From: JBPESP01 sp051710585
Lineage (GTDB): Bacteria > Pseudomonadota > Gammaproteobacteria > Enterobacterales > Enterobacteriaceae
Direction: 5' to 3'
DNA length: 64,000 nucleotides
Assembly (NCBI GenBank): GCA_051710585.1
Contig: JBPESP010000001.1
Coordinates: 630,548-694,547, forward strand
Shown here: piece by piece, positions 9,310 through 17,900 of the stretch
Position numbering within the stretch: position 1 is the stretch's first letter
Layout of the letters: each line of letters begins with the position of its first letter
The notes under the pieces: model-generated
What the model saw: only the letters and a program-made list of their open reading frames with translations
Databases searched by the model: none
What the model was told of the DNA's origin: nothing
Position numbers and translations under genes: made by a program

Positions 9310-11040
9310 GTGAACATTCACACTTTTCTCTCAGAAAAAATTCAGCAGGCATTGGTGGCTGCTGGAGTATCCATCGACTGCGAAGTGCAGGTGCGTCAAT
9401 CGGCGAAGGTTCAGTTCGGTGACTATCAAGCCAATGGCGTCATGGCGATTGCCAAGAAGCTCGGTCTGCCGTCTCGCAAGCTGGCGGAAAAGGTCGTCGG
9501 TTTTTTAAAGCTGGACGGTATCGCCCGTAGAATTAACATCGCAGGTCCCGGTTTTATCAATATTTTTCTTGAACCAAGCTGGTTAGCGAACCAGCTTTCC
9601 GTGGCTCTCTCCTCTGCAAGATTGGGCATCGCAAGCGTTGCGCCGCAAACTATCGTAGTTGATTATTCCGCCCCAAATGTCGCCAAAGAAATGCATGTTG
9701 GTCACGTGCGCTCAACTATTATCGGCGATGCCTCGGTGCGCACGTTGTCTTTTTTAGGCTATAATGTTATTCGAGCTAATCATGTAGGCGACTGGGGAAC
9801 ACAATTTGGGATGCTGATCGCCTATTTAGAAAAGGTACAGGATAGCGGCGAAGCGGAAATACAGCTCTCTCGCCTGGAGAGTTTTTACTGCGCTGCTAAG
9901 CAGCATTACGAACAGGATCCAGCATTTGCCGAACGCGCACGTGGTTATGTGGTAAAGCTTCAGGGTGGGGATGAGTATTGTCGAAAAATGTGGCGCAAAC
10001 TGGTAGATATTACCATGGTGCAAAATCAGAAAATTTATGACCGGCTTAATGTGACGTTAACACGTGCGGATGTCATGGGGGAAAGTCTATACAATGACAT
10101 GCTGCCCGGTATAGTAGCTGATTTGAAAGCGAAAGGGCTAGCGGTGGAAAGCGAAGGGGCCACTGTTGTTTTTTTTGATGAATTCAAAAATAAAGAAGGT
10201 AAACCCATGGGGGTGATCATCCAGAAAAAAGATGGCGCTTACCTGTATACTACTACCGATATTGCTTGCATTAAATACCGCTATGAGAAGTTGAAGGCTG
10301 ACCGGATTATTTACTATATCGATTCACGCCAGCATCAGCATCTGATGCTGGCGTGGACTATTGCACGTAAAGCCGGTTATATTCCTGAATCGGCTCTACT
10401 CGAGCATCACATATTCGGTATGATATTAGGTAAAGATGGAAAACCATTTAAAACTCGTAGTGGCGGCACTATCAAGCTCACAGAGCTACTGGATGAAGCG
10501 CTGAAACGTGCTAGACGTTTTGTCGTCGCCAAGAACCCGACCATGGATATTGGGGAATTAGCAAAACTAGCACAGGTGGTAGGGATAGGCGCAGTAAAGT
10601 ACGCTGATTTATCGAAAAGCCGAACTACTAATTATATTTTTAACTGGGATAATATACTCAGTTTTGAAGGTAACACCGCCCCCTATATGCAATATGCCTA
10701 TACCCGCGTCGCTTCGATATTCAAACGTAGCGGCCAAAATAAACAGCAGCTTAGCGGCGACATCCATCTTAAAGCAGAACAGGAGATCCAGCTAGCGGTT
10801 TGTCTGCTGCAGTTGGAAGAGGCTATTACAACCGTAGCCCGTGACGGGACGCCGCACGTTCTTTGTAATTATCTGTATGATTTAGCGATGCTGTTCTCTG
10901 CTTTCTATGAATATTGTCCCATACTGAATGCCGAGAATGCAGCGTTACGTCAAAGCCGATTACAACTAGCAAAGCTAACCGCACGTACGCTAAAACAAGG
11001 GCTGGATCTTTTGGGTATTGAAACCGTGGAACGAATGTAA
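9310..11040 (+). CDS. argS: Arginyl-tRNA synthetase
   Basis: Charges tRNA-Arg with arginine; essential. It has 576 residues from GTG 9310 (E. coli 577). A TTG three bases upstream extends the frame but does not fit the family start MNI--LLSEK, and AAAGG at 9298-9302 is spaced 7 nt from the GTG. Visible: the N-terminal additional domain that binds the tRNA D-loop (about 1-110), the HIGH-type signature HVGH in SAPNVAKEMHVGHVRST near residue 131, RANHVGDWGTQFGM, GKDGKPFKTRSGGT near 378, and the C-terminal anticodon-binding DALR domain ending GIETVERM. ArgRS normally lacks a strict KMSKS, so its absence means nothing. Identity is certain. Confidence 0.97.
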   Translation: MNIHTFLSEKIQQALVAAGVSIDCEVQVRQSAKVQFGDYQANGVMAIAKKLGLPSRKLAEKVVGFLKLDGIARRINIAGPGFINIFLEPSWLANQLSVALSSARLGIASVAPQTIVVDYSAPNVAKEMHVGHVRSTIIGDASVRTLSFLGYNVIRANHVGDWGTQFGMLIAYLEKVQDSGEAEIQLSRLESFYCAAKQHYEQDPAFAERARGYVVKLQGGDEYCRKMWRKLVDITMVQNQKIYDRLNVTLTRADVMGESLYNDMLPGIVADLKAKGLAVESEGATVVFFDEFKNKEGKPMGVIIQKKDGAYLYTTTDIACIKYRYEKLKADRIIYYIDSRQHQHLMLAWTIARKAGYIPESALLEHHIFGMILGKDGKPFKTRSGGTIKLTELLDEALKRARRFVVAKNPTMDIGELAKLAQVVGIGAVKYADLSKSRTTNYIFNWDNILSFEGNTAPYMQYAYTRVASIFKRSGQNKQQLSGDIHLKAEQEIQLAVCLLQLEEAITTVARDGTPHVLCNYLYDLAMLFSAFYEYCPILNAENAALRQSRLQLAKLTARTLKQGLDLLGIETVERM

Positions 11041-11286
11041 CTGATACTTAACATCCGAAATATTAAATCTTTTCTCAGCACAACCCTTTAGCTAAAGCTA
11101 AAGCCACTGTTCCAGTTGATATGGGTCAGCTTTTTTCTATATTAACCTTTATAACTTTTCAGAACCTCTCAAGTTATATGATTGTAATATAATAAAGTTT
11201 TATGGTTTAGAATAGTATGCTTCATACTGAAGCCTACTAGGCAGAGTTTATTAACTTGAATAAATTGAGAGCTAGTAATCCTGCAC

Positions 11287-12813
11287 CTATTGCGCAAAGT
11301 GATGTAGTCGAAATCCCACTAGCCATAATGTAGCTAAATAGACTATCCCGCCCATTGTAAGCACGCCCATCAGCCGCAGTAGCCGCCAGGGCATGCCACC
11401 TTGCGACCAGTCAGGCATAATCATTAGCAGCGCAATAAGAGCTGTCGCCATAATAATGACCGACAGAAAAAGCCGGCAGAAAAAAATGACCCATCCTGGC
11501 TGCGGGTTAAACAGCTTTTGCCGCCGTAATTGCCAATACAAGAGCGCGGCGTTAAGACAGGCAGCTAGGCCGATGGATAATGATAAACCGGCATGCTTTA
11601 ATGGACCAATAAAGGTTAGGTTCATTAATTGTGTTATCAGAAGAGTAATTATTGCCACGCGTACTGGTGTTTTGATGTCCTGACGGGAGTAAAACCCGGG
11701 CGCAAGCACCTTGACCAAAATTAGACCGACCAGTCCCATAGAATGGGCTATCAGCGCCTGTTGCGTCATCAAAGCATCAAAGGCGGAGAACGTGCCGTAC
11801 TGGAATAGCGTCACAGTTAATGGATGCGCCAGGATCCCTAGCGCTACGGCGCTAGGGAGAGCCAGTATAAAGCATAAGCGTAACCCCCAGTCCAATAGAC
11901 GGGAGTATTCATCATGATTTCTTTGGGTAAAGGTACGCGATAGTGAAGGCAACAAGATAGTCGCTAATGCCGCGCCAAATACCCCGGAAGGGAACTCCAT
12001 CAGGCGGTCGGCATAATACATCCATGACACTGAGCCGGAAACCAGAAAAGAGGCAAAAATGGTATTAATGATAAAGGAGATTGGGCTAACGGACACACCG
12101 AGAATGGCCGGTGCCATTTGCCGCAGAACACGCCAAACACCGGCGTTACGGAACTGTATTCTGGGCAACACTAGCATACCGATTTCCTGTAAGTGCGGCA
12201 GCTGATAACCTAGTTGCAGGATACCACCGGCTACCACAGCCCAGGCTAGTGCCATAACGGGCGGATGGAATAGCGGCGATGCTAACAGCGCGAAAACTAT
12301 CATACTAATATTGAGCAATGTTGGCGTAAACGCCGGTACTGAGAAGCGATTCCAGGTATTAAGGACTGCCCCCATCAGAGAGGTGAGGGAAATAAGCAAA
12401 ATATAGGGAAACGTGATACGTAATAATGCTGTGCTCAAGGCAAATTTCTCTGGTGTATCGCTAAACCCTGATGCGGTAATCATTATTACCCAGGGCGCTG
12501 CTAGTATACCAGCCATACTAACTAACGCTAGTACTAGCGTAAGCAAGCCTGCGATATAGGCAACGAATACGCGTGTCGCTGCATCCCCCTGCTGGTTCTT
12601 GTACTCTGTTAGAATAGGAACAAAGGCTTGCGAAAAGGCCCCTTCAGCAAAGATACGCCGTAATAGATTGGGAATTTTAAAAGCAACAAAAAAAGCGTCA
12701 CTTGCCATACCTGCGCCAAATACTCGAGCGACGATGGTATCGCGGATAAACCCAAAAACGCGGGAAAAAAGTGTCATGGAGCTAACCTTTGCCAGCGATT
12801 TCAATAAATTCAT
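11287..12813 (-). CDS. murJ: Lipid II flippase MurJ
   Basis: Flips lipid II, the peptidoglycan precursor, across the inner membrane; essential in E. coli. At 508 residues it is close to the usual 511, with about 14 hydrophobic segments as expected for the MOP exporter superfamily. Residues needed in E. coli MurJ are kept: Arg18 and Arg24 in FSRVFGFIRD, Asp39 in ASDAFF, Arg52-Arg53 in NLLRRIF, and the Arg in YYADRLMEFPSG near residue 270. The ATG at 12813 matches the family start MNLLKSLA. In relatives it lies at the edge of the flagellar flg cluster; here only 246 bp separate it from argS. Together with mrcB and mepM it shows that wall synthesis is still maintained. Confidence 0.97.
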   Translation of the reverse strand: MNLLKSLAKVSSMTLFSRVFGFIRDTIVARVFGAGMASDAFFVAFKIPNLLRRIFAEGAFSQAFVPILTEYKNQQGDAATRVFVAYIAGLLTLVLALVSMAGILAAPWVIMITASGFSDTPEKFALSTALLRITFPYILLISLTSLMGAVLNTWNRFSVPAFTPTLLNISMIVFALLASPLFHPPVMALAWAVVAGGILQLGYQLPHLQEIGMLVLPRIQFRNAGVWRVLRQMAPAILGVSVSPISFIINTIFASFLVSGSVSWMYYADRLMEFPSGVFGAALATILLPSLSRTFTQRNHDEYSRLLDWGLRLCFILALPSAVALGILAHPLTVTLFQYGTFSAFDALMTQQALIAHSMGLVGLILVKVLAPGFYSRQDIKTPVRVAIITLLITQLMNLTFIGPLKHAGLSLSIGLAACLNAALLYWQLRRQKLFNPQPGWVIFFCRLFLSVIIMATALIALLMIMPDWSQGGMPWRLLRLMGVLTMGGIVYLATLWLVGFRLHHFAQ

Positions 12814-13239
12814 GGTGCTAATTTTCTGCTCCGCTTGGACGTCTTCAACCGGAAGGTTGGTGCGCTATCTAGTAAATATTGAGTTTTATAGATGTATTAT
12901 CTAGGCTACCTTAGCCAGAGAAAAATACTACTATCTGTTATTGCCGCTGCTACCGCGGCAGGTATGAGGCGATCTCTTATTATTACTCCGATAAGACCCC
13001 TGGGTCGAGGCGATAATAGACCAACAACTACTGCAGTTGAGATTTAAATTTGGTATATTGTAAGCTTAGCATCATACGAGCTAAGCTCGGGTCTTTTTCT
13101 GAAGCTCTATGTGTAGGTGTTTAGCTCACATGTTATTAACATTCGCTCAATTTATTACTACATAGTTTATAAATTGCTCTACTGCGCTAGTAAATTTGCA
13201 TTAGATTAAAATTGCTTGTCAGGCGGAGATCGATAGATC
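12814..13239. other. Gene-less interval where mviM is expected
   Basis: Synteny predicts mviM on the minus strand. I found no convincing alignment in this shortened stretch. The 101-codon plus frame reaching 12904 is the antisense of the murJ start. Confidence 0.4.
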
Positions 13240-13870
13240 TCTAAGGTGTCCTTGCGTTTTCATTAGAAAACGACGCATCTCTTTAAATTTAATAAAAAGC
13301 ACTGCGAGTGATAATGGTAATGATTTTTGCTAACTGGCTATTTGAGGTTGCATACCAGCAGTAAATAAGTAATTGCTGCAGCTAAAGTGTGCTAGGAGTA
13401 TACAACAGCCATCAATCACACTGGTTTACACTAGAAACATCGGGCACTAGCGGCTTCTCCCTTTACTAGTCAAACGTTGTACCTACCATCTAAAGATAAT
13501 TATCTAGCAAATATAGAACGCGTTTATCCTCCGGCACTGTCATTGCGATATTTGTTTATGCGTAGAGAAGAGTGCACTGCATCTCTCTATTGGAGATGCT
13601 GGTTATAGAGGCGCGAAACGTGATTTTATCCTACCATTAAGATTCTGTAATGCCGACCAGCTAAAACGTCAATAGCTATGCTATTTGGATCTGCTCTTTA
13701 TTTCTTTAAGGCGCCAACCCAAATTCAACAACCCTACTGCCCCAATGGGCAGAGTAACTTAACAGTAGCCAAAGATACTTTCTGCGCAATATCCGCGAAA
13801 GCTGATAGATACCAATATCTAATGATTATATTCTTCCCTTGAAGCATCAAGGTCTAGGTGCTTATCCGTT
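13240..13870 (-). pseudogene. yceH: Possible decayed yceH
   Basis: Its position between rimJ and murJ, its strand and its length suit yceH, a DUF480 winged-helix protein. Weak matches include a piece like EQYPLSVNGVV near 13800 and one like VALITTLLLRG near 13660. There is no open frame. This rests mainly on synteny. Confidence 0.35.
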
Positions 13871-13879
13871 GTAGATGAG

Positions 13880-14444
13880 CACATAAAAGACGATCACACG
13901 TCCTGCCTATTGACTAATAAATAATTTTTTTTGGGTATCCTTGACGTATAACTTGACGTATAAAATTAAGACCATGATAGTCAACTGCTATTATCATGAT
14001 TACATAGCATATAGTTTGCTTATTAATATCATGTATATGCTACCTTAACCCCATATAACGGAACGCGGCCTGTCTGCAGCGCTTTAAATATTAATCCTTA
14101 CCTTGCCAGATTTCCCCTGATGAATAACTGATAAAATACGCATGAAATAAACCACGCAATACATTACTAATTTTTTTTACGTGGCGGGTTTCCATTTTAG
14201 TGAAACGATCAGGATAAATAATATATGCAATCTGGTGATATATTTTGTTAATTATCCTCAACCCTCCTGCCAAATGGAGAAAGAAGAATTATTTTCGTCA
14301 TAAAGTAGCTTCTAAGGTTTGAGGTAATTTTGATTACCTGCATAATACTTTGCTAAAAACTAATCTTTTTTCATTTTACAGACGGATAACTAGCTGATCA
14401 GTGATCAGTCGAACTCTTGGCGACGTTAGGAGATAAGTAAACAT
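13880..14444 (-). pseudogene. rimJ: Decayed rimJ (ribosomal protein S5 N-acetyltransferase)
   Basis: RimJ acetylates the N-terminus of ribosomal protein S5. On the minus strand from ATG 14444: MFTYL then NVAK-like remains of the N-terminus, DQLVIRL near 14395 (RimJ DRLVVRL), and a 60-codon open piece at 14091-14273 containing ISNVLRGLFHAYF and SGEIWQGKD (E. coli FSNVVRGSFHACY and GQKWQGKG). Beyond its stop, fragments matching HIHRIMANYMP and GYAKDYLLIDGQWRD follow in other frames. A tandem duplication of about 13 bp at 13941-13964 adds one frameshift. This is one of the clearest fossils here. Confidence 0.8.
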
Positions 14445-14728
14445 CTTGCCTCTGCCTTCCCATTTCATCTATTCTTATTGGTATACAGGTCAATTTTAAA
14501 GCAGTAATAACCACTGATTCAATCAGTTAAGAGTCTTATGCCACGTTTTATTCCGCTAGAGGGGCTGCACTACTTATAAAGTAATATAATAGTAATTATA
14601 AAGAAATGTACTATATTTTAATTCTTCGCTATTAAAATATCAGTCCTAAGCATACCACACTATCGCTCAACAAATATTCCGGTCAGAATAGGTTGTCCTT
14701 ATAGCCTATATTGCATTTATGGTGGAGC

Positions 14729-15898
14729 ATGTCGTCGGTCTCACAAGCTCGGAGCTTGGGTAAATATTTTCTTTTAATGGATAATATGCTGGTAGTAATG
14801 GGTTTTTATGTTGTCTTCCCGCTTATTTCCATCCGTTTTGTTGATCAACTTGGCTGGGCTGCACTGTTAGTGGGTATTGCGCTGGGCCTGAGACAATTTA
14901 TCCAGCAGGGACTTGGGATTTTTAGTGGCGCCTTCGCCGATAAACTGGGAGCGAAGCCGATGATTATCGGCGGTATGCTGATACGTGCCTTAGGTTTTAT
15001 CTTGATGGGGATTGCCGATGAACCCTGGCTTCTATGGATTTCCTGTGCGCTTTCTGCACTCGGGGGTACCTTGTTCGATCCCCCCAGAACGGTGTTAGTC
15101 ATCAAATTGACGCGACCGTGGGAACGTGGCCGCTTTTATTCACTATTAATGATGCAGGATAGTGCCTGCGCTGTTATCGGAGCATTGCTTGGTAGTTGGC
15201 TACTGCAGTATGATTTTAAACTGGTCTGCTTTGCCGGCGCAGTGCTGTTTGTTTTTGCCGCTATCTTCAACGCCTTGTTGCTACCGAGTTATCGCATTTC
15301 CACTATGCGGGGGTCTATGTTAGAAGGGATCCGCCGGGTGCTACGTGATCAACGTTTTGTCACCTACGTATTGACTTTGACTGGTTATTATATGCTATCA
15401 GTTCAGGTGATGTTAATGCTGCCAATTCGACTTAATGAGGTCGCCGGACAGGCGTCGGTGGTAAAATGGATGTACGCTATTGAAGCAGTACTGTCACTGT
15501 TGTTACTCTACCCCATTGCCCGTTGGAGTGAAAAGCGCTTTAGGTTAGAAACCCGGTTTATGGCGGGACTGATTGTTATGCTTTTGAGCTTGTTTCCCAT
15601 TGGTTTAATTGAAGATCTGTATGCCCTGTTTATGCTAATTGGTCTGTTTTATATTGGTTCAATTATTGCTGAACCCGCGCGTGAAACGCTGGGCGCCTCA
15701 CTGGCGGATAGCCGCGCCCGCGGAAGCTATATGGGATTTAGTCGTCTAGGTCTGGCTTTGGGCGGGGCTATCGGCTATAGTGGTGGTGGCTGGCTGTATG
15801 ATGTCGGCAACCGGTTAGAGATCCCTCAACTTCCGTGGTTTATGCTGGGGGTAATAGGCTTTATCACATTGCTGGGCTTATATCATCAATTTCAGTAG
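14729..15898 (+). CDS. mdtH: Multidrug transporter MdtH (major facilitator superfamily)
   Basis: A 12-helix inner-membrane drug:proton antiporter of the DHA1 family. The product has 389 residues against 402 in E. coli; about 13 residues are missing from the basic C-terminal tail. Family signatures are kept, including RQFIQQGLGIFSGAFADKLG near residue 60, WERGRFYSLLMMQDSA near 135 and IIAEPARETLGASLADSRAR near 317. The start was set at ATG 14729 because MSSVSQARSLGKYF matches the family and GGTGGAG lies just upstream; the longer TTG start at 14711 has no support. It lies divergent from the rimJ fossil, as in E. coli. Keeping an efflux pump is unusual for a reducing genome, so it may have a housekeeping role or be at an early stage of loss. 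Confidence 0.95.
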   Translation: MSSVSQARSLGKYFLLMDNMLVVMGFYVVFPLISIRFVDQLGWAALLVGIALGLRQFIQQGLGIFSGAFADKLGAKPMIIGGMLIRALGFILMGIADEPWLLWISCALSALGGTLFDPPRTVLVIKLTRPWERGRFYSLLMMQDSACAVIGALLGSWLLQYDFKLVCFAGAVLFVFAAIFNALLLPSYRISTMRGSMLEGIRRVLRDQRFVTYVLTLTGYYMLSVQVMLMLPIRLNEVAGQASVVKWMYAIEAVLSLLLLYPIARWSEKRFRLETRFMAGLIVMLLSLFPIGLIEDLYALFMLIGLFYIGSIIAEPARETLGASLADSRARGSYMGFSRLGLALGGAIGYSGGGWLYDVGNRLEIPQLPWFMLGVIGFITLLGLYHQFQ

Positions 15899-16100
15899 CG
15901 GCTCATCAGGCCTGCGATTCTTAATAGCTGCTGTGAAAGCTCCTATATGGAACCACTCTCTATCTTGACGAGCCTGTGCTGTCTAAGCTCGAGTTGCGGT
16001 TAATCCTTAGCATAAATATACTCATACTTTTACTTGCAAAGTATACCTTATCAGTGCAATAGGTGCCGATATGATACACCGTGGTATAGATATAGATACT

Positions 16101-16740
16101 ATGAAATTGATCATGTATAAATACTACTTTTCGCATCAAAGCATGCATGTTTTTTAGCCTTAAAAGCATTCCCCATTGTGCTGGAAATATTAGGGAATAA
16201 CGATAATAGAATCTCCTATCGCGATAGTAAGTTAGAAAACAGTATTGATTATTATAATAAAACGGCAGTTTTATACTCAAAAGTACGGATATCGTGCATT
16301 ACATCATCCTGCCGAACTGGCACCCGCTGTTAACCGGTTCAACCTAACCTGTCATTGAGAAATGACTGAAAGACATGAGCGGTACCGAGCGATTTCTGTT
16401 TCAGCAGACGTTCCTGGGGAGTTATCCCTATAAGAATTTAGCATTAGCATATAGTAGACTCCACTAGAGTATTTTTTTCAAAAAAAAGAAACAGGTTAGC
16501 ATGGGGAATTTACACAAATTTCGGAGTATACGCTGGGTTTTGTAAAAACAGATAGAAGTTTTTCTGTGTGATTTTTTATTCGTTCATAAAATAGCTAATG
16601 CTTCTTGTATAATAGCTAATTCTTTAAAGACGATATCTACTTGTTTCCTAACTTGTTAGGTGGTAATTATTTCTGAACTTGAATAACTGTAATTTAAATA
16701 GCTTTAAAACAAGGGCGCCAAGACAGACTGCGGGAATGGT
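16101..16740 (+). pseudogene. grxB: Decayed grxB (glutaredoxin 2)
   Basis: Glutaredoxin 2 is a glutathione-dependent thiol oxidoreductase. Downstream of mdtH on the same strand, as in E. coli, ATG 16101 gives MKLIMYKYY (E. coli MKLYIYDHC), so the first Cys of the CPYC active site is already lost. A good stretch near 16285-16345 reads TDIVHY then HPLLTGS (SMDIVHYVDKL and KPLLTGK). Another near 16490 matches KKEASAGNFADLLAHS. Several stops are present. Confident as a fossil. Confidence 0.75.
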
Positions 16741-16810
16741 GGATCTCTATCTCACAACTAAGGGGCATGAGAGTTTTGCGAGACTGTGTCTCTCTCAAAA
16801 AGCCTAAGAA

Positions 16811-16838
16811 GTTAGCGTCTTAAAGACGTAACGTTTTT
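16811..16838 (+). terminator. Intrinsic terminator remnant after the grxB fossil
   Basis: GTTA(G)CGTCTT pairs with AAGACGTAAC around a single A, with one bulged G, and is followed by GTTTTTC. Its place and form fit the former grxB terminator. Confidence 0.5.
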
Positions 16839-16889
16839 CTGTGCCTTATTCCAGTCGTATTGCTTGACCTTGTTGTTTTACTCTCTACA

Positions 16890-17900
16890 GCTCTGTACGT
16901 TTAGCTTGTATTTCAGGCGGACTGGTATGTGGTAAATACCATAAGAGCAGCTAGTGATACTTGGCAGTCTTGCCGATCTACGATAATATAAATTGTGTAT
17001 ACTCAAGAGAGTTGCAGCGAACTGAAGGGTTAAAGGGCGGTGGTCATTAGTTCGGCTTCTGAAGGTATAATCCGATGTGTTAGCGGCGAGATTAGGCGTA
17101 TATTCCTAATAAATAGCTATTGGATAATAAAAGGTAACTATTTAAAAATCAAAGAGGTATCTTTGGTATACGAATGGTCCTTTACACCCATGAGTTAAAC
17201 CCTTTTCTTAATGAGCGTACATTCCATATCTGGTGACTGGAGCCTATCACTAGCAGAAAATGTTAGTATTCTGTAGTAGATTTAGAATGTGGCGGTATGC
17301 CATTCAGAAGCACGGAAAGGCTTTTTTTCCTAATTTAATAATGGAAGAAAGTGAGACTTATTGATATGCTTTATGTAGAATATCACCAGGTTTCCCCTCT
17401 AGAGTATTGAGTATATTACTGGTATCCCGCTTTGGTGAGTCTGATAGACCTCCTTGAGAAGGAGGTCTATGGGTATAAGCACAGCGCTTATACCCTAACT
17501 GCTCTGCTGAAAGCAACAGTAAATTGATAACACTAATCAAAAAATAAAGAGCGGATGCAAATTGCTCTACAGTAAAGCCCTTATTGGCTGAGAAAGGGGT
17601 ATTAAAAAAAATCTAACGCCGGGTGAAAATTGCGCAAGATATTTAGGGTGGAAGAGAGACGCACCAGCATCGTGTAGCTGGGTTTAAATTGTTAATAACT
17701 AGTATTTTTTTGATGAGCTAATTGAGCTAAATCTCCAGATGGACGGCTTTTACCTCCAGATCGCGCTTATTTTATAACATGTAATAGAGTTTACAATGGC
17801 AATGTTGATAATGTGATTTTCTTGGCCTTGAGACAGAGTACAGTGATCCATAGGAATAATGTAAGTTATGTATAGTGTACATCTAGCTAAGATGACACTA
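16890..17900 (+). pseudogene. pyrC: Probable decayed pyrC (dihydroorotase)
   Basis: Dihydroorotase closes the pyrimidine ring. pyrC follows grxB in E. coli on this strand (with yceB between). Near 16915-17000 the window gives RR-DW and then YLAVLPIYDNI, resembling RRPDDWHLHLRDG and MLKTVVPYTSEIY. Near 17640-17690 a piece resembles the SAPHARHRKES-CGCAG segment, and near 17730 one resembles NGPQFYGLP. There is no open frame. Each match is short and imperfect. Confidence 0.4.
17444..17495. repeat. Two perfect hairpins side by side
   Basis: ATAGACCTCCTT at 17444-17455 pairs with AAGGAGGTCTAT at 17459-17470 (12 bp, loop GAG). It is immediately followed by GGGTATAAGC at 17471-17480 with GCTTATACCC at 17486-17495 (10 bp, loop ACAGC). 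Both are flawless although they lie in sequence that otherwise looks decayed. Confidence 0.85.
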
